DNA from: Rhizorhabdus dicambivorans
GTDB lineage: Bacteria > Pseudomonadota > Alphaproteobacteria > Sphingomonadales > Sphingomonadaceae
Assembly: GCF_002355275.1 (NCBI RefSeq)
Contig: NZ_CP023449.1
Location: forward strand, 3,388,001-3,452,000
DNA length: 64,000 nucleotides
Direction: 5' to 3'
Shown: piece by piece, positions 43,704 to 53,567 of the stretch
How the letters are laid out: every line of letters begins with the position of its first letter
How positions within the stretch are numbered: the first letter of the stretch is position 1
The notes under the pieces: generated by a model
What the model was told of the DNA's origin: nothing
The model's database searches: none
Seen by the model: the letters and a program-made list of their open reading frames with translations, nothing else
Made by a program: the position numbers and the translations under genes

Positions 43704-44987
43704 TTAGCTCGCCCTCGGTGTGGTCCCACGGTCGCTGGACAATGCCGGAAGTGCCGCCAGATCAAGCCTGTAGCAATCCGCGGCCGCGCCGACGAAAAGC
43801 GCTTGTCGCTCTTCGGCCGAAAACGGCGCTGCGACCCGTTTCAGCGCGTTGACGATCGTACGATAGCTCCCAGTCCCGCTCTCGACCGGGTAGTTGCTCT
43901 CGAACATGCAGCGGTGGACACCGAATATCTCGATCGCGGTTTCCATATAGGGTCGCCATTCCGCTGCAATCTGCTTGGAGTGGGCTGGCGGATCGCTCCT
44001 GTAAGACTTGAATTCGGCCAGATGCGCGCCAAGGCCGCCAATCTTGACGTAAACACGCGGCATTTTGGCGAGAGCCTGTAGATCCCGCTTCCAGATGGGA
44101 AAACGCTCTTTCATTTTACCGGCATAGCGGCCGGTTCCGACCGGGTTGCCCATGTGGTTCAGGACAATCGTCGTGTCCGGGAAAGCCCTCGCGAGATCGA
44201 TGACATCCGACAGCTGTGGCGAGAGCAGGAAAGCATCGAAGCTGAGACCTAAGGGCCCAATGTGACGGAAACCGGCGCGAAACGCGTCGCTGCGATAAAG
44301 ACCGGGTGGACTGTTGATCACGCCACCGATGATCGACGCGTCCGCGTCCCAGGCGGCGTTTTGGCGGACACCGCGCAAACGTCCGTTCCCAGCGGCTAGA
44401 TGTGCCTCCAGTACCGGCTTCAGGCGATCGCCAATCTGGCAGGTAACGCCAGCAACGAGCGCGGCCCCGACCCTGGCGGGACCGAACAGGCCGCTTGCAC
44501 TGGCCGCGGCCTGCCCGTTCGCGAACTCCGTTTCGCCCACGCCCCGAAAATCGACGGGACCATCGGCGCGATACGATGTCGTCGAATTTATATAGACGGA
44601 TGCGATCAGCCTGTGCCCAGCCGCTTCTCTGAGGAGATCGTCAAACAGGAACCGCGGTCGCCCCGAAAGAGCAACCAGGCCCTCGCGGCCTTTTGCCCAC
44701 AGGTGGTGATGGGCATCAATGAAAGCTTGGTCGGGATCGAAAATTGGCTCGAGATCGGCTCCGTTTGGAGAGACGGCCGGCCCAGCCGCAGAAACAGCGG
44801 TGGGCCAGGCCATGCTTTGCAGCATCAGCGCGCCGGTTAGCCCAAGCCCCTGCGTGAAATCGCGACGATCGAGCGTCTGCCCGATCGGATCCATCGAGCG
44901 GCGTGCGCCACAGGAAATCCCATGAAGCGGCCTATCGGAGCCGCCGGCTTTTACCGATGCCTGGGGAGGATACTCAATTTTCGTCAT
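43704..44987 (-). CDS. Amidohydrolase-family hydrolase with twin-arginine signal
   Basis: 427 residues from ATG 44987 (AGAGGG upstream). At residues 41-60 is LDRRDFTQGLGLTGALMLQS, a Tat signal (RRDF motif), with cleavage likely after VSAAG. The mature TIM barrel starts FIDAHHHLWAKG (HxH metal motif), then RLRGVRQNAAWD, TTIVLNHMGNPVG, VYVKIGGLGAHL and HRCMFESNYPVE. This is the amidohydrolase_2 group, which contains lactonases such as LigI (2-pyrone-4,6-dicarboxylate) and fuconolactonases, and decarboxylases. Export of a folded metallo-lactonase to the periplasm is inferred. Gene lies downstream of a TBDR on the same strand, consistent with periplasmic processing of the imported molecule. Confidence 0.85.
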   Translation of the reverse strand: MTKIEYPPQASVKAGGSDRPLHGISCGARRSMDPIGQTLDRRDFTQGLGLTGALMLQSMAWPTAVSAAGPAVSPNGADLEPIFDPDQAFIDAHHHLWAKGREGLVALSGRPRFLFDDLLREAAGHRLIASVYINSTTSYRADGPVDFRGVGETEFANGQAAASASGLFGPARVGAALVAGVTCQIGDRLKPVLEAHLAAGNGRLRGVRQNAAWDADASIIGGVINSPPGLYRSDAFRAGFRHIGPLGLSFDAFLLSPQLSDVIDLARAFPDTTIVLNHMGNPVGTGRYAGKMKERFPIWKRDLQALAKMPRVYVKIGGLGAHLAEFKSYRSDPPAHSKQIAAEWRPYMETAIEIFGVHRCMFESNYPVESGTGSYRTIVNALKRVAAPFSAEERQALFVGAAADCYRLDLAALPALSSDRGTTPRAS

Positions 44988-45092
44988 TGTTCCCTCTGCC
45001 CGTCTTGAGCTGCAGCGTTACGTAGGGTGGACGACCGAGGATTTGCGGCAGCAAACCCCCGTTCTGCACTATCGGATAACAGTGATAAGACC

Positions 45093-45129
45093 GCGCCAGC
45101 GAGAGCATAGACATTTCTCTCACTGGCGC
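45093..45129. terminator. Hairpin after the TBDR gene
   Basis: GCGCCAG-C-GAGAG (45093-45105) pairs with CTCTC-A-CTGGCGC (45117-45129), 12 pairs with one mismatch, 29 bases downstream of the minus-strand TBDR stop. It may partly terminate TBDR transcription before the amidohydrolase gene. Confidence 0.5.
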
Positions 45130-45157
45130 GAGCATCAGCGCGAGGCGGTCCTCCGCC

Positions 45158-47377
45158 TTAGAATTTGAGCCCCAGTGTCGCCCCGTAAGTGCGGGGGGCC
45201 GCATAATTGGCACGGGCCACACCGCGAATACCGCCCTGCGAATTGACACTGTACAGGTTGGTAACAGCTTTGTTGGTTAGATTGTTGCCCCAGATGGAAA
45301 TCGAATATCGATCACCGGGTGACGTCCAGCGGACGGAGCTGTTGATCAGACTATAGCTTGGCTGCCGCAGCACGTCGTCAGGATCCTGGAAGAAACCGCT
45401 ATTATAATAATAGCTCGCATTGAAACCCAGTTTTCCCTCGGAAAATGGCACCGTATAATTCACGACCGCACTTAGGCTATGTTTTGGCGTGAGCAAGGTG
45501 GTGTTCCCGCTCGCATCGCCCGGCGTCAACGTATACCCACCGGCCGCACTTGGCGCGGCGATGAGGGCGCCGGGAAACTGCTTATATTTGCCATGGGCAA
45601 ATTGATATCCGAAATCCAAGGAGAGCTTCGAGGAAATCTGCGTTTGGAGTTGACCGTCGAACCCGTAGATTTCAGCGGCGGCGCCGTTGTAGATTCCCGT
45701 CGAACCATTGACGGAACGCTGCGCCTGGACATTCTTGTAGTCATAATAATAGCCGGCAACATTCAGCCGTACGTGACGATCAAGAAACGTCGTCTTAAGG
45801 CCGGTTTCATATGCATCGAGCACTTCCGGCTCGAAGGGCGGCAATGTCAGAGCGGATGCATTGAACCCACCACTTTTGAAGCCGCGATTATAGGAGATAT
45901 AGGCGAGCACATCGCTTGTAACTTGATAATCCATGGCCAGCCGCCAGGTCAGTTTCTTGAACAGGAGCGACTGATCGCCCGGCGCCACGACCGTCGCCGT
46001 TCCATTGAGCGCCACTGTCGTCGTCGACGCATCCGTCAATTCACGCTTTTCGTGCGTATACCTGAGACCGGCCGTCAGGCTAAGACCGCTGAGAATCTCG
46101 GCAGTTGCCTGTGCGAAGCCCGAAATCGAGTCCGTATTTTGATTGCTCAGCGTGCTCGATGACGAAAACGCGGTGGCCGCAACGCCAAAATTGCTCAGAA
46201 TGAAGCGAGGATACCGGCTCCCCGCCTTGAAGTAATACGCCCCGACCACCCATTTCAACCGGCTCGTCTTCGGCGATAGCAGCTGAACCTCCTGGCTGAA
46301 CTGCCAGTCGTTCTGATCTTCGCCGAACACACGACCCCGGGTCCGCGTAAAATCGGACTCATTGTCGAATGTGAAGTCGGTTTTGCGATAAGCGGAGGTG
46401 CTTGCAAATTGCACAGCGTCAAAATCATGGTCGACGCGAAGGCTGACTCCGCCGGTTTTCACGGTGACCAAAGGCATCGTGTCGCCATCGACGTCCCACT
46501 CGCTGCCGCCATAGGAGGGGCCGAACGGCGGTGCGGCGGTGCCGCCCAGCGGAATGCGCTGTGCGTTCATGCTGTTGCGCGTATCTGTGTAATCGGCAAT
46601 GAATCTCAGTTGCGTGGCAGGCCCGGCATTCCAAAGCCATTTTGAACGGGCCGAGATGTCATGCTGAATCTTGTAAACATCCTTGCCGTTAAAGAGGTTG
46701 GTACCATAGCCGTCTCCCATCGCCGTCCCTTGCACTGCGAGATCTGCGGACAGGTTCTGGCTCAGCCCACCAGTGAGATAGAGTGTGCCCTTGAAGGTTT
46801 TGTAGTTTCCGTAGGAAAGACTGACGTCACCTCCGAACGTTGATCTGGGATCACGCGTGGTGACCTGGATGAGCCCGCCGGTAGCATTGCGACCGAACAA
46901 TGTTCCCTGCGGGCCTTTCAAAACCTCGATCTGGGAAACATTGTTAAAAGACAAAATGTTGGCGGTTGCATTCGCATAATAGACGCCATCAACATAAAAC
47001 GCGATCGGCGATTCAAATCCGGCCCCGGACCCCTTCGACGCGACGCCGCGTATGATCGGGTAAGCGTAACCATTGTTCGACTGGACCTCGACGCCGGGCG
47101 CCACCATTTTCAAACTCTGTACGTCGGTTACGCCGCTGTTGGTCAGTTGCGATGCGGTCGCGACCGCGACCGAGACCGGCACTCGCTGAAGATTCTCCGA
47201 GCGCTTTTGTGCTGTAACGATGATTTCCGAGACTTCAGAGCTTGAAACCTGCGATCCAGGATTGTCGCCGACTGCATTGGGCGCCTGAGCATAGAGTCTC
47301 GGCGCGACGCCCAGACTGATGCCCAAAGCAAGAACCGACACGCCAAAATGCTTTGCAGATATTTGCCCCACTTGCAC
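45158..47377 (-). CDS. TonB-dependent outer-membrane receptor (paralogue of the one at 25 kb)
   Basis: 739 residues. Signal peptide FGVSVLALGISLGVAPRLYAQA; plug VSEIIVTAQKRSENLQRVPV, PIIRGVASKGSGAGFESPIA and VEVLKGPQGTLFGRNATGGL; barrel end TYGATLGLKF with C-terminal Phe. It aligns with the 25026-27260 receptor nearly end to end, including the rare SKGxGAGFESPIAFYVDGVY block. The two probably recognise related compounds. The Tat-exported amidohydrolase lies downstream on the same strand and an MFS carrier upstream, suggesting an uptake-hydrolysis-import module. Confidence 0.93.
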   Translation of the reverse strand: MQVGQISAKHFGVSVLALGISLGVAPRLYAQAPNAVGDNPGSQVSSSEVSEIIVTAQKRSENLQRVPVSVAVATASQLTNSGVTDVQSLKMVAPGVEVQSNNGYAYPIIRGVASKGSGAGFESPIAFYVDGVYYANATANILSFNNVSQIEVLKGPQGTLFGRNATGGLIQVTTRDPRSTFGGDVSLSYGNYKTFKGTLYLTGGLSQNLSADLAVQGTAMGDGYGTNLFNGKDVYKIQHDISARSKWLWNAGPATQLRFIADYTDTRNSMNAQRIPLGGTAAPPFGPSYGGSEWDVDGDTMPLVTVKTGGVSLRVDHDFDAVQFASTSAYRKTDFTFDNESDFTRTRGRVFGEDQNDWQFSQEVQLLSPKTSRLKWVVGAYYFKAGSRYPRFILSNFGVAATAFSSSSTLSNQNTDSISGFAQATAEILSGLSLTAGLRYTHEKRELTDASTTTVALNGTATVVAPGDQSLLFKKLTWRLAMDYQVTSDVLAYISYNRGFKSGGFNASALTLPPFEPEVLDAYETGLKTTFLDRHVRLNVAGYYYDYKNVQAQRSVNGSTGIYNGAAAEIYGFDGQLQTQISSKLSLDFGYQFAHGKYKQFPGALIAAPSAAGGYTLTPGDASGNTTLLTPKHSLSAVVNYTVPFSEGKLGFNASYYYNSGFFQDPDDVLRQPSYSLINSSVRWTSPGDRYSISIWGNNLTNKAVTNLYSVNSQGGIRGVARANYAAPRTYGATLGLKF

Positions 47378-47764
47378 CCTCCAGTTTGTATAGTTTCAAT
47401 CATCTTTGGAGGCGCGGAAAGCGAAACGGGACTTTCGACCATAATAGGGCTTTGGGATCCAACAGAAGGCGCTCAACGTTGTTCGCGCTCCGCATCAATG
47501 CAAGACAAAGCGATCGTTGAGGCCTGTCGCCCGCTGCTATCTATTACGGATCGCTAGCCCCTCCGTCGGCAAACCTGGCCCCACCCAATGCTAGTGGGGC
47601 TGGGGATCGATAAACACGGCCTATGTGGGCAATTTATTAGTGCCGGGCTGGAACTAATGTCAGCCTCGTCTCGGTCGCGCGGCGCCGTGTCGAAGCGTCA
47701 TCGTTTTTCACGCGACTGGTCAGAACGGGTTTTGGCGGTTTCCGATCAACCGGGGATATGCTGC
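47378..47764. other. Gene-free stretch upstream of the TBDR
   Basis: Presumably holds the TBDR promoter (47378-47420 is AT-rich). A short plus frame near 47497-47557 (MQDKAIVEACRPLL) faintly recalls the DKxIxEAQ stretch of VanA-like Rieske oxygenases, but is far too short to call. Otherwise nothing seen. Confidence 0.35.
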
Positions 47765-49051
47765 CTATCTTGATGATAGGCTCGCATCGCGTGGTGATCG
47801 CTCGGCGGAGATGAACCAAACCGCCAGTGCTGCCAAGAGCGCGATGGAGGCCACCACCATATAGAAGGCGACCTGGGTCGTATGTCGGCTGACCAACTGG
47901 GCGGCCAGCAAGGGGGCCGCCGCACCGCCTAGTCTTGACACGCCAACGGCCCAGCCAAAACCGGTGGACCGAATGTGTGCAGGATAGAGGCTTGCCGAAA
48001 TGGCGATCAATGCTCCCAAGCCCAACCCTTGCAGCAGGCCAACGAGCGTGATCCCGACAAGAGCCCTATCAACTGTTGAGGCGAAGCCACCAAAGAACGC
48101 CGTGGCGGCTCCCGCCGCCACCAGCCACCCGGCCGTCGCTTTGCAACCGTCGACACGCGCGATCGCCGGGCCAGCCAAGGCTGTGCCAACAATGGAGCCG
48201 ACGTAAAAAAGGGTGAAGACCTTGCCACTATCGTCAGCCCTCATCCCCGCTATCTGAAGCAGGATCGGCGTATATTGGCTTATCATGATGAGCTGCATGA
48301 AGCCCGCGAACATGGCGATCCACAGCGCTGTTGTGCCCCTGACGAACCCTGCGGCAAATAACTCTTTAGGGGATGACGGCGCTTCCAGCGGCGTAGGCAC
48401 AGGCGCTAACGGCTCGTCGCACGTTCCTCCGCCCAGACGCTCCAGGATATTCCGAACGGCGTCCTCGCGACCACCTTTCACGACCAAGAATTCAGGCGAC
48501 TCCGGAACGACCAATTGCACGATAACGGCGAGCAACACGGTGCATGCGGCCGCGATCCCGAACATGGCTTCCCAACCCAAGCGAGCGAGCCAGATCGATG
48601 CCGTCAGACCACTGAGAATGCCACCAAAGGGGATGCCCGCCCACATCAGCGCCACGATGAAGGTCCGCAAGCGTCTAGGCGAATATTCAGCCGCTAGCGC
48701 AATCAGGCACGGTGCCGCGCCACCGATACCGAGGCTCGTAACGAAGCGCGCTATAAAAAGCTCGCCCAGACTGCGCGATAGCGCGGTTCCTGCTGATCCG
48801 ACGGCTAGAATGAAAAGCGCAATGACGATCAGCGGGCGACGGCCCCACCGGTCCGCGGCCGCGCCAAGCAGGAAAGACCCTGGCACATAGCCAATCAGGC
48901 CAGCGAAAAAGACGAACCCTAGATCGTTGAGACCGATGACGCCGGATTTGACGATTACAGGGCCCACGATCGAGACGATTGTCTGGTCAAATCCGTCTGC
49001 CACCGCGACCAGAAAGCTGAAGCAAAATACCAAATACTGGACCTGCCTCAA
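47765..49051 (-). CDS. MFS transporter, AAHS/sugar-acid type
   Basis: 428 residues, 12 TM segments. TM1 reads FLVAVADGFDQTIVSIVGPVI, with the DGFD variant of the aromatic-acid:H+ symporter motif; loop 2-3 is GAAADRWGRRPLIV; TM4-5 ARFVTSLGIGGAAPCLIALAAEY. It likely imports an organic acid from the periplasm. Its promoter region is cut only 28 bp upstream by the IS21 copy 2 left end (49080), so present expression may be lost or driven from the IS. Confidence 0.87.
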   Translation of the reverse strand: MRQVQYLVFCFSFLVAVADGFDQTIVSIVGPVIVKSGVIGLNDLGFVFFAGLIGYVPGSFLLGAAADRWGRRPLIVIALFILAVGSAGTALSRSLGELFIARFVTSLGIGGAAPCLIALAAEYSPRRLRTFIVALMWAGIPFGGILSGLTASIWLARLGWEAMFGIAAACTVLLAVIVQLVVPESPEFLVVKGGREDAVRNILERLGGGTCDEPLAPVPTPLEAPSSPKELFAAGFVRGTTALWIAMFAGFMQLIMISQYTPILLQIAGMRADDSGKVFTLFYVGSIVGTALAGPAIARVDGCKATAGWLVAAGAATAFFGGFASTVDRALVGITLVGLLQGLGLGALIAISASLYPAHIRSTGFGWAVGVSRLGGAAAPLLAAQLVSRHTTQVAFYMVVASIALLAALAVWFISAERSPRDASLSSR

Positions 49052-49210
49052 ACCAGGCTGATTGATCGCGCGGTCAACGTGTCAACGGCGGAGCAATTTC
49101 CGGCCACCGGGCGGAGCAAAAGTCGGCCACCCTTGCGCCCGGCTGAGACCGCCGTGAGGGCGTAGCCCGAGCGGGGTCTCAGCCGGGCGCGGCGATTTTT
49201 TTGAAAGGTT

Positions 49211-49969
49211 TCAGCCAGCCTTTCGGGCGCGGCTTTGGGCGAGACGATAGCTGTCGCCGTTCATTTCGAGAATGTTGACGTGGTGGGTGATGCGATCGAG
49301 CAGTGCGCCGGTCAGTCGTTCTGATCCCAAGGTTTCGGTCCATTCATCGAAAGGCAGATTGCTGGTGATCAGGGTGGCACCGCGCTCGTAACGCTGGGAG
49401 ATCAGCTCGAACAGCAATTCCGCACCGGTCTTGGAGAGCGGCACGAAGCCCAGTTCGTCGATGATCAGCAGCTTGTAGGCGGCCATCTGCTTCTGGAAGC
49501 GGAGCAGACGCCGCTCGTCTCGAGCCTCCATCATCTCGCTGACCAGGGCCGCCGCCGTGGTGAAGCCGACGGATAAGCCTTTCTGGCAGGCGACCAGGCC
49601 GAGGCCGAGCGCGACATGCGTCTTGCCCGTGCCGCTGGGACCGAGAGCGATGACGTTCTCGCGGCGCTCGATCCATTCACATCTGGCCAGTTCCAGCACC
49701 TGTATCTTGTTGAGCTTGGGGATGGCGGCAAAGTCGAAGCTGTCGAGGCTTTTGACGACCGGGAATTTGGCCGCCTTGATCCGCCGTTCGACCTTGCGGC
49801 GATCGCGCTCGATCATCTCCCGCTCGGCAAGCCGGAAGAGGTAGCCGACGTGATCGACGTCCTCGGTTGCGCAGAGTCGGGCCAGCTTTTGGTGCTCGCG
49901 CTGGAAGGTCGGCAGCTTGAGGGTCTTGAGATAGTGGGCGAGCAGGATGTCAGGTGCTTCGGTGCTCAT
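49211..49969 (-). CDS. istB: IS21 transposition helper ATPase IstB (copy 2)
   Basis: 252 residues, identical in translation to the protein at 29225-29983, with intact Walker A (GPSGTGKTH) and Walker B (LLIIDELG). Start overlaps the istA stop (ATGA). Confidence 0.96.
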   Translation of the reverse strand: MSTEAPDILLAHYLKTLKLPTFQREHQKLARLCATEDVDHVGYLFRLAEREMIERDRRKVERRIKAAKFPVVKSLDSFDFAAIPKLNKIQVLELARCEWIERRENVIALGPSGTGKTHVALGLGLVACQKGLSVGFTTAAALVSEMMEARDERRLLRFQKQMAAYKLLIIDELGFVPLSKTGAELLFELISQRYERGATLITSNLPFDEWTETLGSERLTGALLDRITHHVNILEMNGDSYRLAQSRARKAG

Positions 49970-51462
49970 GCCGCCTCTCCCGCATCAGACGACAGGAGGC
50001 GCATATACGCCTTCGCCGAGGTCTTCTCGACCGTCGCCCTCGGAAGGTACGGATAGATCGACAGGTCCAATCGCGGCGGTCGGCGTTCTACGCGGCACAG
50101 GATCAGATGCTTGACCGCATCGAAGCCGATCGCGCCGAGCTGAAGGGCCTGCCTTACCGCCGCATGCAGGTCGGCAAGCTCGAAGCTTTCCAGCAGACGG
50201 AGAACCTGGACGTATTCCCGCCGGCCATGCTTTGCCATGCGGCCTTCCATCAAACGGCGCAGCGTGGCGAACTCGTCCGGCAGATCCCAGCCCTGCAATG
50301 GAGCTGCCTGATCCAGCGCATTGATCTTCTGCTCGATCAGCGGCAGGTAATGGACGGGGTCGAAGACGATGTCTTCCCGTTCCCAGCTCCGGGGATGGCG
50401 GGCGATGATCTCACCACGGCAACCGATCACCACCTGATCGACATAGCCCCGGACCCAGACGTCTTGATGACCGTAGGCAACCGGCACGGAATAGTCGTTC
50501 GTTTTGTAGCGCACCAGCGATTGGGCTGTCACAACAGCGCTGGTCTGGTCGCAGGCATCAAACGGCGACGCCGGCAAGGGACGCATGGCGGCAAGATCGC
50601 GCTGCAGCCGTTCGCCGATCGTCTCGTTCTCGCCGCGTAGCTTATCGCGCTGGCGCTTTCGGCACTGCTCCTCCAGAAAATCGTTGAACGCATCCCATGT
50701 CGCAAACTGCGGGATCGGCACCATAAAGTTGCGCCGGGCATATCCGACAAGACCCTCCACATTCCCCTTGTCATTACCCTTTCCCGGACGGCCATAGCGA
50801 TCGCGGATCAGGTAGTGGGACAAAAAACCGCTGAACAGCGCTGCCCGCTTGCGCGTGCCGTCGGGCAGGATCTTCGCCACAAGGCAACGGTCGTTGTCGT
50901 ATACGATCGACTGCGGCACGCCTCCGAAGAAGGCAAACGCATGGATGTGGCCGTCGACCCAGGCCTCGGCCACCGCCGCCGGATAGGCCCGCACGTAGCA
51001 GCCGTCGCTATGCGGAAGATCGAGCACGAAGAAGCGCGCCTTCTGCTCGACGCCGCCGATCACCACAGTCGCCTCGCCAAAGTCGGCCTGCGCATGGCCG
51101 GGAGGATGCGACAGCGGCACGAACACCTCCCGGCGGCGCTGATCCCGCTCGCGCATGTAGTCCTTGATGATCGTGTAGCCGCCGGTGAACCCGCATTCGT
51201 CGCGCAGCCGGTCGAACACCCGCTTGGCAGTATGCCGCTGCTTGCGCGGCACCTTCATATCCTCGTCGAGCCAATGCTCGATCGTCGAAACGAACGCATC
51301 CAGCTTCGGCCGCCGGATCGGTGATCGCCGCTGATAGCCGGGCGGTATCGAATACGACACCATCTTGGCGACGCTGTCGCGAGATATGTTGAAATGCTTT
51401 GCTGCCTGGCGCTGCGTCATCCCTTCGGAGACAGCCAGGCGAACCTTCAGATATAGTTCCAC
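49966..51462 (-). CDS. istA: IS21 transposase IstA (copy 2)
   Basis: 498 residues, identical in translation to the protein at 29980-31476; HTH, catalytic DDE residues and C-terminal part all present, so the element should be mobile. Confidence 0.96.
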   Translation of the reverse strand: MELYLKVRLAVSEGMTQRQAAKHFNISRDSVAKMVSYSIPPGYQRRSPIRRPKLDAFVSTIEHWLDEDMKVPRKQRHTAKRVFDRLRDECGFTGGYTIIKDYMRERDQRRREVFVPLSHPPGHAQADFGEATVVIGGVEQKARFFVLDLPHSDGCYVRAYPAAVAEAWVDGHIHAFAFFGGVPQSIVYDNDRCLVAKILPDGTRKRAALFSGFLSHYLIRDRYGRPGKGNDKGNVEGLVGYARRNFMVPIPQFATWDAFNDFLEEQCRKRQRDKLRGENETIGERLQRDLAAMRPLPASPFDACDQTSAVVTAQSLVRYKTNDYSVPVAYGHQDVWVRGYVDQVVIGCRGEIIARHPRSWEREDIVFDPVHYLPLIEQKINALDQAAPLQGWDLPDEFATLRRLMEGRMAKHGRREYVQVLRLLESFELADLHAAVRQALQLGAIGFDAVKHLILCRVERRPPRLDLSIYPYLPRATVEKTSAKAYMRLLSSDAGEAA

Positions 51463-51584
51463 GGTGTAGATCCCCTGTCCCTCCTGCCGTCATTGCAGAA
51501 AGGAAATAGGTGGCCGGATTTTACTCCGCCCGCGGCTGGTTTATTCCGCCGCTACCGTGGCCGACTTTTGCACCGCCGCTCTCA

Positions 51585-53286
51585 GCCGAAGGCGATTATC
51601 CAAGAGCGTGGTCTTGATACCGCCTTCGTAATCCGTCAATTTCTCGGGTTCGAAGGCAGGCGCAATTGTTGTGACGTCAAATCCACCGGACTTGAATCCC
51701 TTGGAGTAAGATGCGTACGCCAGCGTCGACCGGCTGAGCTGATACTGGATCCCGAGCTTCGGTGTCGTCGACTTGAAGGTTTTTGGGCCCTCCGGGGTCG
51801 GAGCCGGCAAAGGCGTGTCGTTGTGATAGGGCGAGTTGCTGATGTAAGGCGTGAAGAAGTCAAAGCGGTTGTAAAGGAGGGCCTTCTTCCGCTCACTGCT
51901 CACACGGATGCCGACGGTGAACGTCAAGCGGTCCACAATCTCGTAGCTGGCTTGGGCAAAAGCAGCCTTCGCGGTCGTCCGGATCGACCCGCCGATCTCC
52001 CCGTCAACGAGATAGTCGGGCGATCGTGGCGGCAGACCCAGAATCGGATCGAGCAGACGGCCGGGAAACGCGACCGCGCCAGGGATCGAGGCGTCATATT
52101 CCTTGAAATAGTACAGGCCCGCAGTCGCGTGCAGGCGCGACGTGTCGTAATGCGCCTGCAACTCTTGACTGAATTGGTGGGCGGGTTCGCCGGCTATGTA
52201 GAAGGCATCGACGTTGCTGCCAGCGCCGATCGATTCGAACGTCAGCGAATTCTGATCACGATAGCCGGTGACCGACTTCAGACTGACCGGGCCAGACGTC
52301 CATTCGACTATCCCGGTAGCAGATGCCGTTCTCAGCCTGAACTTGGGATCCCTGACATTGGCGATATCCTGAAGGCCGGTGGGAGCATAGCCGCCCTGTT
52401 GAACGAAGACCGGCGGCTGGCCCGTCGACCCCGAGAGTCCGCTCAATCCGGCCGCGCCAAAATAATGTTGCGCCGCAGACCGCTCGTTCTCCTTGTAGTA
52501 TTCGCCGATCACCGTGGCCTTCAGCCCTGAGACCGGGGTGATAACGAGGGTCCCCCGAACACCTCGCGCGTTCTTGTCCTCTACGTCATTGCCTGTGACC
52601 AAGTTGCGACCGTAACCGGAGTGGCGATCGACAAACCCCGCCACACGGAACAGTATCTTGTCATCAACGATCGGGCCACCGACCGCGCCCTCGACATTGA
52701 CAGCACTGAAATTACCGATCGTGGCGCGACCATAACCGGACCAATCGTTGGTCGGTCGCGCGGTCGTGATGTTGACAGAGCCAGCCGTAGCGTTGCGGCC
52801 GTAGAGGGTTCCTTGCGGCCCTCTCAGCACCTCGATCGAGCCGATGTCGTAGATGCCACTCAGCTGCGCGATTGGACGCGAGACGTAGGCCTCATTGACG
52901 TTGACCGCCACCGCGCCTTCAGCCGTCGGCACGAAATTGGAAATGCCGATGCCGCGTAACGTGATCTGGGCGTATCCGGAATTCTGCCCCATCTGGAAGT
53001 TTGGAACGAGGGTCTGGATATCGATCAGGGTCCGGACCTGGGCCTTTGCCAGCGTATCGCTCGTCAGCGCGGTGACGGCGATCGGTGTCCGTTGCAAATT
53101 CGTGCTGCGCTTTTCCGCGGTCACCACAATCTCTTGTAGGCCCTGATCGGGCGCGGTGTCGGTTTGCGCAGACGGTGGTGGGCTCGACGCGGTTTGTGCG
53201 GTCTGGGCGCAAACGGCCGCCGACGGAACTGCAGCCGCGGTCGCGAGCAGTGAGACGAACACAATCCTGGAATGCCTATGATTCAT
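51585..53286 (-). pseudogene. TonB-dependent receptor with C terminus removed by IS21
   Basis: About 567 native residues from ATG 53286 (GGGGAGG five bases upstream). Signal peptide FVSLLATAAAVPSAAVCAQ; plug LQEIVVTAEKRSTNLQRTPI, ITLRGIGISNFVPTAEGAVA and IEVLRGPQGTLYGRNATAGS. The barrel proceeds to FKSGGFDVTTIAPAFEPEKL and LLDNRLRLRAA, then enters IS21 at 51584 and stops after KSATVAAE. Roughly the last 150-200 residues, including the C-terminal beta-signal, are missing, so assembly in the outer membrane is unlikely. Divergent from the TetR gene, which probably repressed it. Confidence 0.9.
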
Positions 53287-53484
53287 TTTTCCTCCCCTTT
53301 GCGGTTTTTCCGCTTTTGCTTGATGAACGTAGATGTATTTCGGGGCATGGCCTTGCCCCATGAGGCGTTGACCCTGCGGTAACGCCGCTCGTCGGGCTGC
53401 TCACGCGTGCCTGTAGGCCGTTCGGCCCTTCCTTCCCCTCGCCAAAAGCAATAACGTGTTGTCATGGCTTGCCGTACTGACAAA

Positions 53485-53509
53485 CTGACACTGCGCGATA
53501 TTATGTCAG
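53485..53509. promoter_or_regulatory. Candidate operator between TetR and TBDR genes
   Basis: CTGACA (53485-53490), 13 nt, TGTCAG (53504-53509): a perfect 6-bp dyad, with an extra CTGACA at 53477. TGACA-N13-TGTCA has the same spacing as at 43074-43096. GACGTTGTTGAC follows (53509-53520), echoing the ACAACGTC seen in reverse at the other two sites. Located 59-83 bp before the TetR start. Confidence 0.6.
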
Positions 53510-53567
53510 ACGTTGTTGACGCGCGCGTGGATGAAGTCAACAATGATTTTAAAGGAGCAGCACCAGC

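Larger units (their letters stand above)
49080..51584 (-). mobile_element. IS21 family insertion sequence, copy 2 (2505 bp)
   Basis: Same ends, repeats and genes as copy 1 and no difference noticed between them. The left flank is the upstream region of the MFS gene (GGTCAACG) and the right flank is the middle of a TBDR gene (GCCGAAGG). There is no target duplication. Because the TBDR C terminus is missing on the other side of the element, the DNA between the original insertion point and the present left flank was deleted or exchanged. Confidence 0.92.

Noticed and set aside
47497-47557. Rieske-oxygenase C-terminal scrap (MQDKAIVEACRPLL)
   Set aside because: Similarity to the DKxIxEAQ region is only a few residues long, and no other oxygenase sequence surrounds it.
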